Below are positions 34,778 to 47,294 of a stretch of DNA of 64,000 nucleotides, piece after piece. Origin of the DNA: Chionoecetes opilio (taxonomy: Eukaryota > Arthropoda > Malacostraca > Decapoda > Majidae); NCBI GenBank assembly GCA_016584305.1, contig JACEEZ010004901.1:1-64000 (forward strand), written 5' to 3'. Position 1 is the stretch's first letter. Every line of letters starts with the position of its first letter. A program made the position numbers and the translations under genes. Below the pieces are notes generated by a model that was given only the letters and a program-made list of their open reading frames with translations, was not told the origin of the DNA and searched no databases.

Positions 34778-35317
34778 CTGATGGAGGAAGCTTAGTATAT
34801 AACAATGCATATATATACCTATATATATCAGTGCATCCAAAAACAGTATATGTATTCGACATTTCGAGAACACTACACTGAATGCAGTGACCTCAGTTGA
34901 CCTCCTGCAGGAGACTCCCAACCGCTCTCTCCCAGGTCAGCGAAGCAGCTTGCCTCGAGGTCCTCCGTCTACGTCACTATTTGACCTGAGTTGCCGGATG
35001 CGCGGCCAGATTTTATTTTCGTATAGGAAGTGGGTTTATTATGTATATATATACTAAGGGAGGAAGGAGAGGACACCGTGGGGACGTACTGTTGTGAGGA
35101 TTAATGGTTGAAGAGGCACACACACACATAAATATATATATAAAAAGATTTCAAAACATTTTATGAAAGTTGTGTGTATTTGTAGCTCCTTCAAAATTTT
35201 TATTAGAGCGCGGCGTTATTTGGCGTTGGAAAGCGTGACCAGAGGGGGAGAGGAACAGGAGGAGGTAAGGGGAGGATGTCGTCTGGAAGGGGGAGGGTCA
35301 TGAGGAGGAGGAGGAGG
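34778..35317. other. Upstream region of the cuticle-like gene
   Basis: Minus-strand upstream sequence with TATATATA at about 34805-34822 and possible TCAGT initiators (about 34880). A 5' untranslated exon is possible because CTCCATCAG precedes the ATG. G-rich sequence follows at 35240-35315. Confidence 0.35.
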
Positions 35318-35950
35318 AATACATAGGAATACATAGGAATAACAGACACCAGGAGACCTATTGGTCCATAACGAGGGTATCTGCTGAACTACATACTACT
35401 AACTATCAACTACATGTAAGAAAACCGTTGGAAAATGATACCAGTCCCTAAAGAAGATAGGAACATGGAAGTTCGAGTATGGAATGAATGAATAAGATAG
35501 AAATATACAACTAACAACTACCCACTAAACCTAATCGATACGGTGGGGACTATAATATGAATTCGCCAGGGCACTATCAATACCCATTTTACTTTACAGT
35601 GCGCGTCAAGCATGTTTTAAATGTAGTTCTTGTGACCGGCTTCGAAAACATTTGATGGTAATTTGTTTCCATCGATCAACAACTCTAACATTGACAATAA
35701 TTTTTACGGAGATCTGTGAGCAACCGTGACCTGTTTTCTTAGTTTTAAACCGTTATTTCTTGTTGTCACTTGAGGAGAAAGCTCGAATAGTTCTCTTGAT
35801 TAATGACCTCAAATCCTTTTAGGATCTTAAAGGTTTCTATCAAGTCCCCACGGATTCTACGACCTTAAGGAAAACATATTAAGTTTTCCGCAGGCTTCCT
35901 TCATAAGATGAATTCTCGCCAGAGATGGAATTTGTTTGGTGCTCTTCTTC
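35318..35950 (-). pseudogene. LINE C-terminal fragment, second copy of the 13.5-14.4 kb family
   Basis: Shares ACCAGGAGACC, GGGTATCTGCTGAACTACAT, TTCTTGTTGTCACTTGAGGA and CCACGGATTCTACGA blocks with 13540-14100. It ends in a (TTCCTATGTA)n tail at 35318-35345. Heavily frameshifted. Confidence 0.7.
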
Positions 35951-36599
35951 CGCACTGCGGAGGAGGAGGGAGGGGAGAAAAAATAACCCCAGAAAAGTAA
36001 GGGGAGGAGTCGTACTGGAAGGAGGAGGTCCTTCTATGGGAGGCAAGAGTAGGAGGAGGAGGAGGAGGAGGAGGAAGAGTGAGTGGGGACGGGTATATAT
36101 TCACTGTATAACGGAAACTCTAAGGTCACGGAAGTAAAGGTGAAGAATTAATGAATGGATAATGAAGAAAAAAAAATCCATTTTTTCATCTTCGTTACTT
36201 CTGAAAATGGTCTCGATTAATAAAAAGAAAGGAATCTGAATCACTTGAGTCTTATTTTATTATTTTTTCGTTGCATTATTCTCATGCTGCTTCTCCAAAT
36301 GATTACAATAAAAAAAAAAAATCTCTATTCTCTAAAAAAAACATTATCTAAAAAGAAAGACATTATCGTAACCATATTGTCCACACTGACTCACTTATTG
36401 TATTTTATCGTCGCATTATTCTCGTGTTACCGTGTTGCTTCTCCAATAGATTACATTACATTATAAAAAAAATATTATTCTCAAAAAAAATATTATTCTC
36501 AAAAAAAATATATATGATACAGTGGTCTATGGATAAGCAGATTGCCTTTTTGTGACTCAGCATTGTTTTCTTGTTTTTGTTTTTGCTCTAGTACTTAAG
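35951..36599. other. GGA-rich then AT-rich, unassigned
   Basis: (GGA)n at 36050-36075, several A8-A10 runs and TATTATTCTC repeats. No gene seen. Confidence 0.35.
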
Positions 36600-36690
36600 T
36601 TTACTCCTTGGCCTGTTCTTATCGCTTTGTTTTATGTATGTATGCCTCCGGGCGAGAATAAAATTATTATTATTATTATTATTATTATTC
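36600..36690 (+). mobile_element. Retroelement 3' end with (ATT)n tail
   Basis: GTTCTTATCGCTTTGTTTTA, TGTATGCCTCCGGGCGAG and AATAAAATTATTATTATT look like a LINE 3' terminus ending in ATT repeats. The part GTTCTTATCGCTTTGTTTTA recurs at 38233. Confidence 0.4.
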
Positions 36691-37040
36691 CCAAACTTCC
36701 AAGGCGCCTCAGGGAAACATAGGCGGTCTAACACTCACGTTTTTATGACATACTCGTAAAACTTCCTCAGTCGCACTTAACAGTTGAGGAATGTTACTAA
36801 GTTATCTTTCCAAGGACGAAATGCACATTGTAAGTTGCAGTTGATTTGGTTATAGACGAGGAAAAAACACGTCACTGTACCTAATATTAGAGACGTGTCA
36901 CTTCAACTAGCTCTCTCTAAGAATCACGTCACTTCAGGTAACACTAATCACAAAATAAAAACAGGAATTAGTTTAGTAAAAGGTCATTGATATAAATCCT
37001 CAAGACAGTCTTACCACCTTCACCACCACCACCGGATAAT
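36691..37040. other. Unassigned
   Basis: No recognisable feature. Confidence 0.3.
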
Positions 37041-37312
37041 ACGTGTGTGTGTGCATATGTGTGTGTGTGTGTATTGTGTGTGTGTGTGTGTCTGTGTGTG
37101 TCCCCCCCCCCGCTTTCTGTCGTGGGCTGTTGTGTGTGTGTGTGTGTGTGTGTTGTTGTATGTGTGTGAATAGTTGTGTGTGCGTTGCCATGTGTGTGTG
37201 TGTGTTGTGTGGGTATTGTGTGCGTTGCCATGTGGTGTGTGTGTGTGTGTTCCCCATTGTGTCGTGTGGGTGTGCTTCTCTGTGTGTGTGTGTGTGTGTA
37301 TGTGTGTGTGTG
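37041..37312. repeat. (GT)n microsatellites
   Basis: Interrupted GT repeats with a C10 run near 37102. Confidence 0.95.
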
Positions 37313-37625
37313 TATTCATCTAGGTTGTATTCATCTAGTTAGTTGATTGTACAGGGCCTGAGCAACGCTCGTAGGCCCAGTGCTCCATCTCAACATTCTT
37401 ATCATTCATTCCTTAATGTGCTTTTTAGTGTTGGTCGAAACCATCACCCCGGTTGAGGCTGGGTCACAAACCCCCGGCTAACATACCGGTACCAATTCAC
37501 TGCTGGTTGTGTGGACAGGGGCTCGGGTTGGTAAAGGAAACAGCCCATCTGTCTCCTGCTCCGCCCGGGGATCGAAAACCCGGGGACTTCCCGGTTGCGA
37601 GCCGCACCGCCACGCTGCTTCCCCT
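37313..37625 (-). mobile_element. tRNA-derived SINE
   Basis: The minus strand begins with a tRNA-like head at about 37620 (GGCGGTGCGGCTCGCAACCG, then GGGTTTTCGATCCCCGGGCG). It shares the post-tRNA segment with 23400-23499, then a body (AGTGAATTGGTACCGGTATG), and ends GATGAATACAACCTAGATGA followed by (CA)n. The B box carries an extra TT. Confidence 0.65.
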
Positions 37626-37663
37626 ACATACGTTAGTACCCTTACTGGTGTGTTTGTGTTGAG

Positions 37664-37905
37664 TTGCCTGTGTGTGTGTGTATGTATGTATGTATGTAGT
37701 ATGTATGTATGTGTTGTGTGTGTGTGTGTGTGTGGTGCTGCGCTGTGTGTTGTATTGTGTGTAAGTGGTGTGCTGTTGCAGTGCTTTTTTCGTGGTGTGT
37801 GAATGTGTGTGTGTGCATGTGTGTGATGCGTGTGTGTGTATGTGTGTGTGCATGTGTGTGTGTGTGTGTGTATGTGTGTGTGCATGTGTGTGTGTGTGTG
37901 TGTTG
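37664..37905. repeat. (GT)n / (GTAT)n microsatellites
   Basis: GT and GTAT tracts with short interruptions. Reading frames across them are artefacts. Confidence 0.95.
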
Positions 37906-38090
37906 AGAGAGACTACAGACAAGACACAAGATAGAAAGAACGGTAAACTTTTTGTATATGCGAAAAAGCCGAATGAAAAGAGAAAAAATACTATCACTAT
38001 CGTACGAAGAAATCTGAAACCACGAACGAAAAACAGAACCAGAAAAACGTGCACGAGGTTATCGGGAACGGCTTGACTGCCTGCCTTATT

Positions 38091-38232
38091 TTTTCTCTTC
38101 TCCTTATTTCTCGTTTTTCTTGTTCTTTCCTTATTTTTCTATTATTTTCTTTTCTCCTTATTTCTCGTTTTTCTTGTTCTTTCCTTATTTTTCTATTATT
38201 TTCTTTTCTCCTTATTTCTCGTTTTTCTTGAT
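38091..38232. repeat. Approximately 57 bp T-rich tandem repeat
   Basis: Units of CTCCTTATTTCTCGTTTTTC then TTGTTCTTTCCTTATTTTTC and TATTATTTTCTT, nearly three copies. Confidence 0.9.
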
Positions 38233-38264
38233 GTTCTTATCGCTTTGTTTTATGTGTGTATGCC

Positions 38265-38267
<3 letters not shown>

Positions 38268-38302
<35 letters not shown>
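38268..38302. repeat. (CA)n
   Basis: Short CA tract. Confidence 0.9.
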
Positions 38303-38303
<1 letters not shown>

Positions 38304-38482
38304 ACATATGAAGTCAGTTCTTGCTATGCCCAGAAAATCAATCAATGAATCAATTTATATTTTTCTTCTCTCTTTAACTAGAAGTCGGAAAATCCTTAAT
38401 ATTTTTTTTAACAATATTTTTATGATCCTTTAAACCCCCCCCCCCCAAAAAAAAAGACGGTCTTCTTTGCAGGTGAAAGACA

Positions 38483-38871
38483 GAGGCGGTAGCAGAGTGG
38501 TTAGCGTCTCCAAGTGGCGTGCTCGGTAACCCGAGTTCGATCCCCAATGAGAACCAAAATTATATTACATAAAAACCAAGTATCGTATACATGAACCAAA
38601 ATCCACTAAAATCTTTCTGCACCGTCGAGTGGCCTCAGAACACCTACATGCTGCCCATTAAGTTCTCTACCTTCGATTGTGAGTGCATCGGAGGACACAG
38701 GGGGGCGGCATGAACCTCTAATCACAGGCGTCATTATAAAAATCCTGCCTGCGCCACCACGGGCGAGGGCTAACCATCACAGCCCTCAAGTGAACCTCCA
38801 GGGCCTACCATCCGAGTCCTGGAGGTCACTGCATACAGGCGCTATAGGCATATATGTAAAAAAATAAAAAG
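38483..38871 (+). mobile_element. tRNA-derived SINE, full-length copy
   Basis: Head GAGGCGGTAGCAGAGTGGTT (A box), then CCCGAGTTCGATCCCC (B box) at 38532-38545. The body includes CTTTCTGCACCGTCGAGTGG and CATCGGAGGACACAGGGGGG. The tail is CAGGCGCTATAGGCATATAT then GTAAAAAAATAAAAA. Same family as 19577-19925 and 22016-22063. The spacing between the boxes is enlarged by small insertions. Confidence 0.85.
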
Positions 38872-39317
38872 GTGAACTTCGAAACCAGGAGACCGTGAGA
38901 CCTATCCACTCCTGCCTTGTAAGAATCGTGATAAGAGGGAGACTCAAGGCCATGGTAATGATAGGATGTTAACGCCATGGGGGGTTAACTGCCTTCACCT
39001 TCATCATCACCACTCCCTCTCTCTGTCACTGTCACGCACTAATCCTTCGACCCTTCAAAATAGGTCTTCTGCATGGAGACACCCGTAAAAGAGCAAGGAG
39101 AGAGACGGGAGTGAGGGAGAGAGAGAGATGCCCCGGGCGACGAGAGATGGAACGAGGATGGCTGGCCGAGTTGGAGAGAGAGCGGAGGGTCTTTCGCTAT
39201 GAGACGAGAACGGGAGTGGAGACAGAGAATGAGGAGAGAGAGAGAGAGAGAGAGCAAATTGTATCAAGGACACGTAAGCGAATAGTTGTACATCAGAGGG
39301 TCAATTTAATACCTCAC
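38872..39317. other. Unassigned with (GA)n patches
   Basis: GA-rich stretches at 39108-39128 and 39233-39255. No gene seen. Confidence 0.4.
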
Positions 39318-39410
39318 AAATGACCTCCTCCTCCTCTTCCTCCTCTTCCACCTCCACCTCCTCCTCCTCCTCCTCTTCCACCTCCTCCTCCTCCTCCTCC
39401 TCCTATATTT
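39318..39410. repeat. (CTC)n/(CTT)n microsatellite
   Basis: Trinucleotide CTC with CTT and CCA variants. Confidence 0.95.
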
Positions 39411-39579
39411 CCTTCCTTCCTTACTCCTCCTTGAATCTATTAATTGCTGCACAGGAAAATATATACAGACAAAGCACAATAAAAGGTACACTATTACTGA
39501 GAGATAAAAGAAAGAATATATCAGTCATGCATTTTTAAAGAATACGTGTGTGTAATGCAGAATATTTATGCATATATTC

Positions 39580-40115
39580 TTCCTCTCTCTCTCTCTATCT
39601 CTCTCTCATCATCATCATTCATCACCACTTTCCTCATCACTTCAATGCCTATCTCATCTCATCTCATCAACATTTCATAATCTCCCTCCTTCCTGTTATT
39701 TTGTTCCTCTTATCTTCCTTCCTCCCTCTCTTTCCTCCTTAGTTTGTTTCCTTCCTTCCTCCCTCCTTCAAACAATCACTCTCTCTATCATCACCTCTAT
39801 CTATCCATCTTTGCCTCCTTCCTTCTCTTCCGACTTTTAGATTTCCTTCATCTATTTGACTATTTCTCCCTCTCTTATTATCTCTATCTTTAATTTTTAC
39901 TTCTCTTCCATTTCTTCCACACTGAGTTATCTTCCTGATTTCCCTTGCCATTTTTTCCCGTAAATTACTTCTTCTTTCATGCCTGTCTGTCTGTCTGTCT
40001 CTTGTCTCTCTCTGTCTGTCTCTTGTCTCTGTCTGTCTGTCTCTTGTCTCTCTCTGTCGTCCTGTCTGCTCTGTTCTGGTCTGTCTGTCCTCTCTCTCTC
40101 TCCTCACTCTACTCT
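39580..40115. repeat. CT-rich low-complexity region
   Basis: Degenerate TCTC, TCCTTCC and (CTGT)n stretches; CTGTCTGTCTGT at 39980-40000. Confidence 0.85.
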
Positions 40116-40643
40116 CTCTGACATCAATACCACGGCAAAACAAAAAAATCCCTACCTCATGAAGCAAGAGAGAGAAGAAGTATTGTATTCGAGATTTTTT
40201 TACGAGAGAAGTAGAGAGGACGAGACGAGAGAGAGGAGACAGAGTTTCACTGTTTTAAGAGAAGATTTCGAGAGCACACGAGAGGGACCAGAGAGAGACG
40301 CATCATGATTCCTGAGTAGAGACGTCGAGTTAGCGAAGAGCCTTCTTCGCGCCGGGACCCGGCCGTCGGGGAGCGCCCCCGAGGACTCCCCCGGTTTCCG
40401 AGCCCTTACGGGACTTAGGCCCGCGATTTGGGCCCGAGAGAGACCTTGAGGACTGGAGAAGGACCAGGGAGCCCCTGAGGGGCAGAGAGAGATTGAGAGC
40501 CGAGAGAGAGAGAGAAAAAAAGAGAAAAAAAAGAAAAGAATGCACACTGAATATGCAAAAATGATTATGTAGTTTTTTTTCTTTCTCTTTTCTCTTTTCT
40601 CCGCGTCTCGTCTTGTATTTACAGTTGAAGGAGAGGCACGTGT
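40116..40643. other. GA-rich, then GC-rich segment
   Basis: GA-rich 40160-40310, GC-rich 40320-40490, then T-rich. No credible gene. Confidence 0.35.
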
Positions 40644-40885
40644 GGACAGGGTTACAAAGCACTCTATGACCCTGCGTGTGGACAGGGTTACAAAGCACTC
40701 TATGACCCTGCGTGTGGACAGGGTTACAAAGCACTCTATGACCCTGCGTGTGGACAGGGTTACAACATACTCTTATGACCCTGCGTGTGGACAGGGTTAC
40801 AACATACTCTTATGACCTGAGTGCTTTGGGGAACAGGGTTTAAAAAATACTCTGTATGACCCTGCGTATGTGCGACACTGTCCCC
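40644..40885. repeat. 36 bp tandem repeat, about 6 copies
   Basis: Unit CCCTGCGTGTGGACAGGGTT then ACAAAGCACTCTATGA. The last copies diverge. Confidence 0.9.
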
Positions 40886-40904
40886 AAACGAAGTAGTAAT
40901 AGTA

Positions 40905-42015
40905 GTATTAATTAATAGTAGTAGTAGTAGTAGTAGTAGTAGTAGAGGTAGTAGCAATGATAATGATAGTAATAAGTAGTAGTAGTAGAGGTAGTAGCAA
41001 TGCTAATGATAGTAATAAGTAGTAGTAGTAGTAGTAGTAATAGTAGTAGTGGACCTTTTGGGTCCCAGTAGCTAATGATAATGATAGTAATAAAGCTGTA
41101 GTCATAGTAGTAGTAGTCTATGAGGCTAAAGTTAGGTAGTCGCAATGATTAAATGATAGTATAAGTATAGTAGGTAGTAGAACGTAAGTAGCAATGATAA
41201 TGACTAGTAATAAGTATAGTAGTAGAGTAGTCAGTCGAGGTAGGTAGCAATGATTAATGAATAGTACACAGTTAGTTAGTAATAGTCACCGTTAGTAGTA
41301 GTAGTAGATGGTAGTAGCAATGCCATAATGATAGATATAAGTAGTAGTAATAGTCGTAGTAGTAGTAGTAGAGGGTACCGTGAGCAATGATAATGATAGC
41401 CTCAATAAGTAGTCGTACATAGTGAGTAGTAGTAGGAGGCCCCCCGTATTAGCAATGATAATGATAGTAATAAAGTCCACGTTCCTTTAGTAGTAGTAGC
41501 TAGTATAGTAGTGATTAGTGGAGGTAGTAGCAATGATAATGATAGTAATAAGTAGTAGTAATAGTAGTAGTAGTAGTAGTAGAGGTAGAGCAATGTAATG
41601 ATAGCTAATAAGATTAGTAAGTTCCCAGTAGTAGTTAATTAGTAGTAGGGGATGTTTAGTAAGCAATGATCAATGATTAGTAATAAGTTTAGTAGGTAGT
41701 AGTAGTAGTAGAAGGTAGTAGCAACTGATAATGTAGTAATAAGTAGTAGTAGTAGTAGAGTAGTTCAGCAATGCATAATTGATACAGTTCGTAAATAAGT
41801 AGTAGTAGTAGTAGTAGTAGTAGAGGTAGTAGCAATGATAATGATAGTAATAAGTAGTAGTAGTAGTAGAGGTAGTAGCAATGATAATGATAGTAATAAG
41901 TAGTAGTAGTAGTAGTAGTAGTGGAGGTAGTAGCAATGATAATGATAGTAATAAGTAGTAGTAGTAGTAGTAGTAGAGGTAGTAGCAATGATAATGATAG
42001 TAATAAGTAGTAGTA
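40905..42015. repeat. (AGT)n with GATAATGATAGTAATA units
   Basis: About 1.1 kb of AGT repeats interleaved with a higher-order unit GGTAGTAGCAATGATAATGA then TAGTAATA, roughly 60-66 bp. The middle part (41100-41770) is degraded by indels. Confidence 0.95.
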
Positions 42016-42166
42016 GCAATAATAATTATAATGCTAACAATAATAATGATAACAATAATGATAATGATAATAATATGAACGAAGGTAAGAATTGTCAGAA
42101 TGATCATAAAATTATGGGACGTGGGATCCTGTTTGATTTCATAACAGGAAACAAGGGGTGGATGGT

Positions 42167-42167
<1 letters not shown>

Positions 42168-42244
<77 letters not shown>

Positions 42245-42304
42245 GTCACTTTCCCCCCAAAGGAAGAATAGAGAGATTCACTTTCCGCATCTCTCTCTCT
42301 CTCT

Positions 42305-42390
<86 letters not shown>
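42168..42390. repeat. (GT)n and (CT)n tracts
   Basis: GT 42168-42241, short unique spacer, CT 42289-42384, then TCTCGT patches to 42440. Confidence 0.95.
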
Positions 42391-42391
<1 letters not shown>

Positions 42392-42617
42392 CGTTCTCTC
42401 GTTCTCTCTCTCTCTCGTTCTCTCTCTCTCTCGTTCTCTCATCATCATCATCACCCTGTCAGCGTCGCCTTCACATCATCACAATTACGGCCATTATCAC
42501 CACCTCATCAAGTCTTGGTCCACATATTCGTTGAGACTTTCACTTTCATCTTTTCTAACCTTACAACACTTCTAATCCCTCCTTTTTTCCCTCGGACTGG
42601 AAATGAATCACAGAACA

Positions 42618-42627
42618 CACACACACA

Positions 42628-42658
<31 letters not shown>

Positions 42659-42682
42659 ACAGTGACACACACACACACACCA
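42618..42682. repeat. (CA)n with CAGTGA interruptions
   Basis: CA blocks separated by AGTGAC. Confidence 0.9.
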
Positions 42683-42734
42683 TACACATACGCAAAATAA
42701 ACATACACACACGCACGATCGATTCTAGGCTTGA

Positions 42735-42950
42735 AATAATCACCGCTTGAGTTTAACTTCATTATGCCGTCACATATTCTGCTATTTACATACATAAAAT
42801 TAAAAAAATGGAAAATCACGTATGTTTGAGTGTCCTTAGCTGCAAATAGTCACCACTTGCGTCTAACTTCCTCATGCCGTCACTATTACTATTATTTACA
42901 TACATCAAAAACCAAAACAATGGAAAGTCACGTATGTTGGGTGTCCTTGG
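42735..42950. repeat. Tandem duplication of about 109 bp
   Basis: Copies begin at about 42735 and 42844. They share CTTCATTATGCCGTCAC-like, TTTACATACAT, TCACGTATGTT and GTGTCCTT words. Confidence 0.85.
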
Positions 42951-43697
42951 AGGCGGGAAGGTGGGCGGGAAGCGATCAATACCTGTACGGCAGATGTGTC
43001 TCTCACGCGAGGATAAACAAACACACGGTCGTCAGGCAAGGCAACGAGATCCTTATGCGATATGGCTTCGTTAGGTAGGTTGTCTGGGTCTTCTTAGATG
43101 TTTCCCACACACGTATAGAGTAATAGAGTAACGCACAACGCACCAGGAACCGAGAACTTACCGCGGAGAACGGCTTGAGAGGAAGAGAGAGACTGTACGA
43201 GTGTGTCTGACGCTGGCTGTTCCTACATTTATTGGCAACGTCTCACGCCGGCTTATTACCAGATACCACATCCAACTTGACTTCATACTCTTACCATACA
43301 TTTATTTACGTGTTATATTAAGTCTGGTTGAGTGTATATATGCTGCCTGTGGGTTAATTACGTGTGTGTGTCTGTGTGAGTGCGATTCGGTAGTAGGAAG
43401 AGTGTGTTTTTGCGTCTGTGTGTGTGGCGAGTAAAAAATCAACAGGTTGTTTGAAAGATGCTGGGACACGTCATGCATTAAGTAAGGTGTGTCGCAATGG
43501 CGGGAACGTAGGTGATGTTATGTCCTTCGTGTCATTAGAGGAGTGGTGTTGTGAGGATCATTAGTGTGTGTGTGTGTGCGTGTAGTGTGTGTGTGTAAAT
43601 AGTAAACCGGTTGTGATAAGGAGTAGTTAGGACACGTCATGATTGAATGTATGTTAGTTCGGGGCGGTTTTTTTTCTTTTATCTTACCTGACATCCT
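42951..43697. other. Unassigned
   Basis: No gene recognised. Short GT-rich words at 43565-43600. Confidence 0.3.
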
Positions 43698-43699
43698 TT

Positions 43700-43769
<70 letters not shown>
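43698..43769. repeat. (GA)n microsatellite
   Basis: Nearly pure GA. Confidence 0.95.
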
Positions 43770-43770
<1 letters not shown>

Positions 43771-43827
43771 ATAACAATCCCTCAAAATGTAAACAGAATA
43801 GACTCACAACGACTCATTCCATCTCAT

Positions 43828-43926
43828 AGCACCACCTCCACCACCACCACCACACCACCAACACCACCACACCACCACGCCACCAACACCACCACACCAC
43901 CACCACCAATACCATCACCACCACTC
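43828..43926. repeat. (CCA)n microsatellite
   Basis: CCACCA with CAA and ATA interruptions. Confidence 0.85.
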
Positions 43927-44329
43927 ACTCACTCTTAACCAACATTCAACTCAATTTAATAAACAAACGAAGGATAAATCTGGACAAGCCACAACCACAA
44001 CAACAACTCCACACTGACCTTGCCCGCGGACTCAACGACGGGCGAGCGAATCACAAGCACGCTAAAAACCAAGACCAAGTAATGTATTCTGTAGGTGTGG
44101 TAAAAAAACAACAGGAAGTGCGAAGAATCTTAATATTTCACTTCAAGGCACAAACCACCGCGCTAGACAACAGGAGTGAGCAGAAACCTGTGTGACTGTG
44201 TGTGTATATTATTTAGCTTTACGACGCACCTAATGCCAGTATCTCCCTCCCTCTCTATCTCTCTCTCTCTCTCTCACCGGATATCCGCTGGTTGTGGGCT
44301 AAATCGCGGTAGGTTTGAGGGAGAAAAGG

Positions 44330-44965
44330 TGTTGGAGGGAGAGGAGGAGGAGGAGGTGTGTTGGGGGTAAAGGAGGAGGAGGAGGAGGAGGCCTATTGGG
44401 GGTAAAGGAGGAGGAGGAGGCCTATTGGGGGTAAAGGAGGAGGAGGAGGCCTATTGGGGGTAGAGGAGGAGGAGGAGGAGGCCTATTGGGGGTTAAAGGA
44501 GGAGGAGGAGGCCTATTGGGGGTTAAAGGAGGAGGAGGTCTATTGGGGGTAGAGGAGGAGGAGGAGGAGGAGGCCTATTGGGGGTTAAAGGAGGAGGAGG
44601 AGGCCTATTGGGGGTAGAGGAGGAGGAGGAGGCCTATTGGGGGTAGAGGAGGAGGAGGAGGAGGCCTATTGGAGGTAAAGGAGAAGGAGGAGGTCTATTG
44701 GGGGTAGAGGAGGAGGAGGAGGAGGTCTATTGGGGGTTAAAGGAGGAGGAGGAGGCCTATTGGGTGTAGAGGAGGAGGAGGAGGAGGCCTATTGGGGGTA
44801 AAGGAGAGGGAGGAGGAGGCCTATTGGGGGTAAAGGAGAGGGAGGAGGAGGCCTATTGGGGGTAAAGGAGAAGGAGGAGGAGGCCTATTGGGGGTAAAGG
44901 AGAAGGAGGAGGAGGCCTATTGGGGGTAAAGGAGAGGGAGGAGGAGGTGTGTTGGGGGTAAAGGA
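44330..44965. repeat. GGAGGAGG-CCTATTGGGGGTAAA minisatellite
   Basis: About 17 units of a variable (GGA)n block followed by GGCCTATTGGGGGTAAAGGA. Unit length 30-40 bp, depending on the number of GGA triplets. Confidence 0.95.
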
Positions 44966-45603
44966 GGGGGACATAGAGGAATACAAGGGATATGTTTTGA
45001 TACAGTCAGTCAACACCAAGCGGTAAATAATTGGTTGATGAGTCGAATTCAATAGATTACACCCATAAATGTATATTCAGCGACGCCTGGTGATAATAGG
45101 ATTCTGATAACAACATATCAACTTGTATTGCGTATTCATAATCGCGTAGCCTACTTATACCAACACTATGCAGTTATACAATACAAAACACCCTATTAGT
45201 TTGACTCGTTATAACACATACACTCTTTGATACTATATATTTTTTTCTTTTCTACATCACAAAGGACTGGCCAACCAACCTCCTCCAACTTAAAAAATCA
45301 GAATCTATTGAATTGTCACCTATTTACCGGGGGTTATAGTGTGAAATATGCGTATGTGTGTATGTGTGTCTGTGTGTATAGTTAATCCGGATGGCAACGC
45401 AGAGGCGAGCGGGAAAGTGCAGCATCACTAAAGCAAAAGGAAAAGCTCTCACCGAGGTACACGAGCGGAAAAGGAGGAGGAAAAATGTAAAGGGTCTGCC
45501 TATAAAAGTCTGTCACTGTTACATCATTATAACGCACCTCATATGAATACAAGGTTGAAATATATGTTAGGAAGGGACACCAGTTAGGAAGGGACACACA
45601 CAC
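44966..45603. other. Unassigned; antisense LINE 3' fragment at 45250
   Basis: CTACATCACAAAGGACTGGC at 45253-45274 is the reverse complement of the 3' end of the LINE at 16345-18425. Otherwise unrecognised. Confidence 0.4.
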
Positions 45604-45752
45604 GTCCGAACGGCTCAGTTGGTTAGAGCGCCCGGCACCATTCTGTGGTCCGGCATTCGATCCCCGACCCCGCTCATTCCCGGGGATTTTTCCACTGAGA
45701 AATTCGAGCGGTACTGTCCCCCTTGAGCAAGGGGATGGGGATGTGTGGTGTG
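45604..45752 (+). mobile_element. tRNA-derived SINE, 5' half
   Basis: Head GGCTCAGTTGGTTAGAGCGC (A box) and GGCATTCGATCCCCGA (B box), then a body ending GTGTGGTGTG at the insertion point of a hAT-like element. The 3' half is at 49142-49262. Confidence 0.8.
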
Positions 45753-46258
45753 CAGGGGCGTATTTAGGATCTTGAACCATTGGGGGCTTAGCCCAGCCAA
45801 GAGATCTTTAAATTTTTACAGGATAATTTTCAATTTATTTATGAGTATAATGAAAATAAGATGTAAGACACTGTACTCTACCAAAAGGCTCCGGTAATTT
45901 GCTTAGGATAACTTTCGAAACATGAAATTAAAATAAAATTAAGATAATCTGAGTTGGGGTTCAACTTCGTTATTATTTTTATTTTCATCAGTAGGAGTAA
46001 AACCCTAAGAAAAAGAGAGCTTTGGCGTAATGAAAATGTCATATAGATTGTATATTCCCAATGCTTTGTTCAGTACTGAAATCTGACCAACCTCGGTCTT
46101 ATAAATGCTTTTTATATATTTTTACATCACAAAGGTCTGGCCAAGGACACACAAAAATGCACTTGGAATAAAATGCACTTCTGTTAACTGTGTGTCTTGT
46201 CCATCTGATATTCTCTCCTTCACCTCTCCAAAAGGTCTTTTGGTGTCTCCTCTGTCAT
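45753..46258 (+). mobile_element. hAT-like nonautonomous element, truncated copy
   Basis: Starts CAGGGGCGTATTTAGGATCT, immediately after the 8 bp word GTGGTGTG. It is colinear with 48368-48880 (about 95% alike by eye) and then breaks off at about 46258. No right terminus. Confidence 0.75.
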
Positions 46259-46400
46259 ACACTGGATGACGTTTGCGTGGGTGAAAGACGTGTTATAGAG
46301 ACGGATGAATGGTAAGCGTATGGCAGGGGCTGAAAATGAGGTGAATATAATGAAGAGTGATAATGTGACAACCAGAATTTAGAGATTTTGTGGAACTGAT

Positions 46401-47065
46401 CAGTGGCGGCTCGTGATAAAATAAAATGGAGGGACTGCAAGCTTCACACAACAGTAGGATACATTAATTTTACCAAACTCAGGTATGAGTTGTATAGTGG
46501 AGGTTTAAGGCCCATTTCAGGGCATGGTAGTAGTGGTGGTGGTGGTAGAAGGGATGGTGGGGGTGGTAGTAGAAGGGATGGCTGAGGTGATGGTAGAATT
46601 ACAGTATTACTTGAAAATAAAGTCGGTACCGCTTGATTTCAGTCTTTTCATTTAAAGTCAGCTGGGATAAGTTGATGTTTTGCAAATACTTCACTCGATT
46701 TCCCATAGTCATAGGGTAATTAAAGAAAACACTATCACCACACCGTCCACACGCACTGTAAACATGAGAAGGACGAGACTTAGCTGCCTTGACCGCAGCT
46801 CACTGTGTTCGCAAGTGGCGCGGCAGCGGCGCAGACATGAATCGTACAACAAATATGAAAGTAACTTAAATTTTGGTTTGGTTTTACGTAATGAAAATTT
46901 ACTTAGTAACGTATTGAAAATAATAAAATAACATATAATGACTTTTTATTGTGATATATTTGTTAGTAGTGTATTAATTCTGTTGTTTCTAAGGGAATCA
47001 TACACCTGGCAGTGAGTGTCTGGTGGTGCTGCAGCTCTGCAGCCCTGTGCCACGAGCCGCCGCTG
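46401..47065. mobile_element. hAT-like MITE with 8 bp target duplication
   Basis: 665 bp with termini CAGTGGCGGCTCGTG and (right, inverted) CAGCGGCGGCTCGTG. Flanks are GAACTGAT (46393-46400) and GAGCTGAT (47066-47073), an 8 bp duplication with one mismatch. This is the hAT signature. It includes a GGT/GGA-rich patch (46525-46585). No transposase. Confidence 0.8.
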
Positions 47066-47294
47066 GAGCTGATATTGCGTGGGAGTGATATTGGATTGAT
47101 TGATTAATTTAATGCCAAAAAGGTGGAAATGTGCCAGACATCAGAGGTCATATGGCACTATGGCAAAGCATAAAAAAGTGAAGAGTTATAGAGAAAGAGT
47201 GAAACGGTGAGGGAAGTGCAACATGATTGGATTATGATTTCTTATTACTCGGAAAATATTAATGAATTCTTGTATTGAGCAGTTATGTATTAAG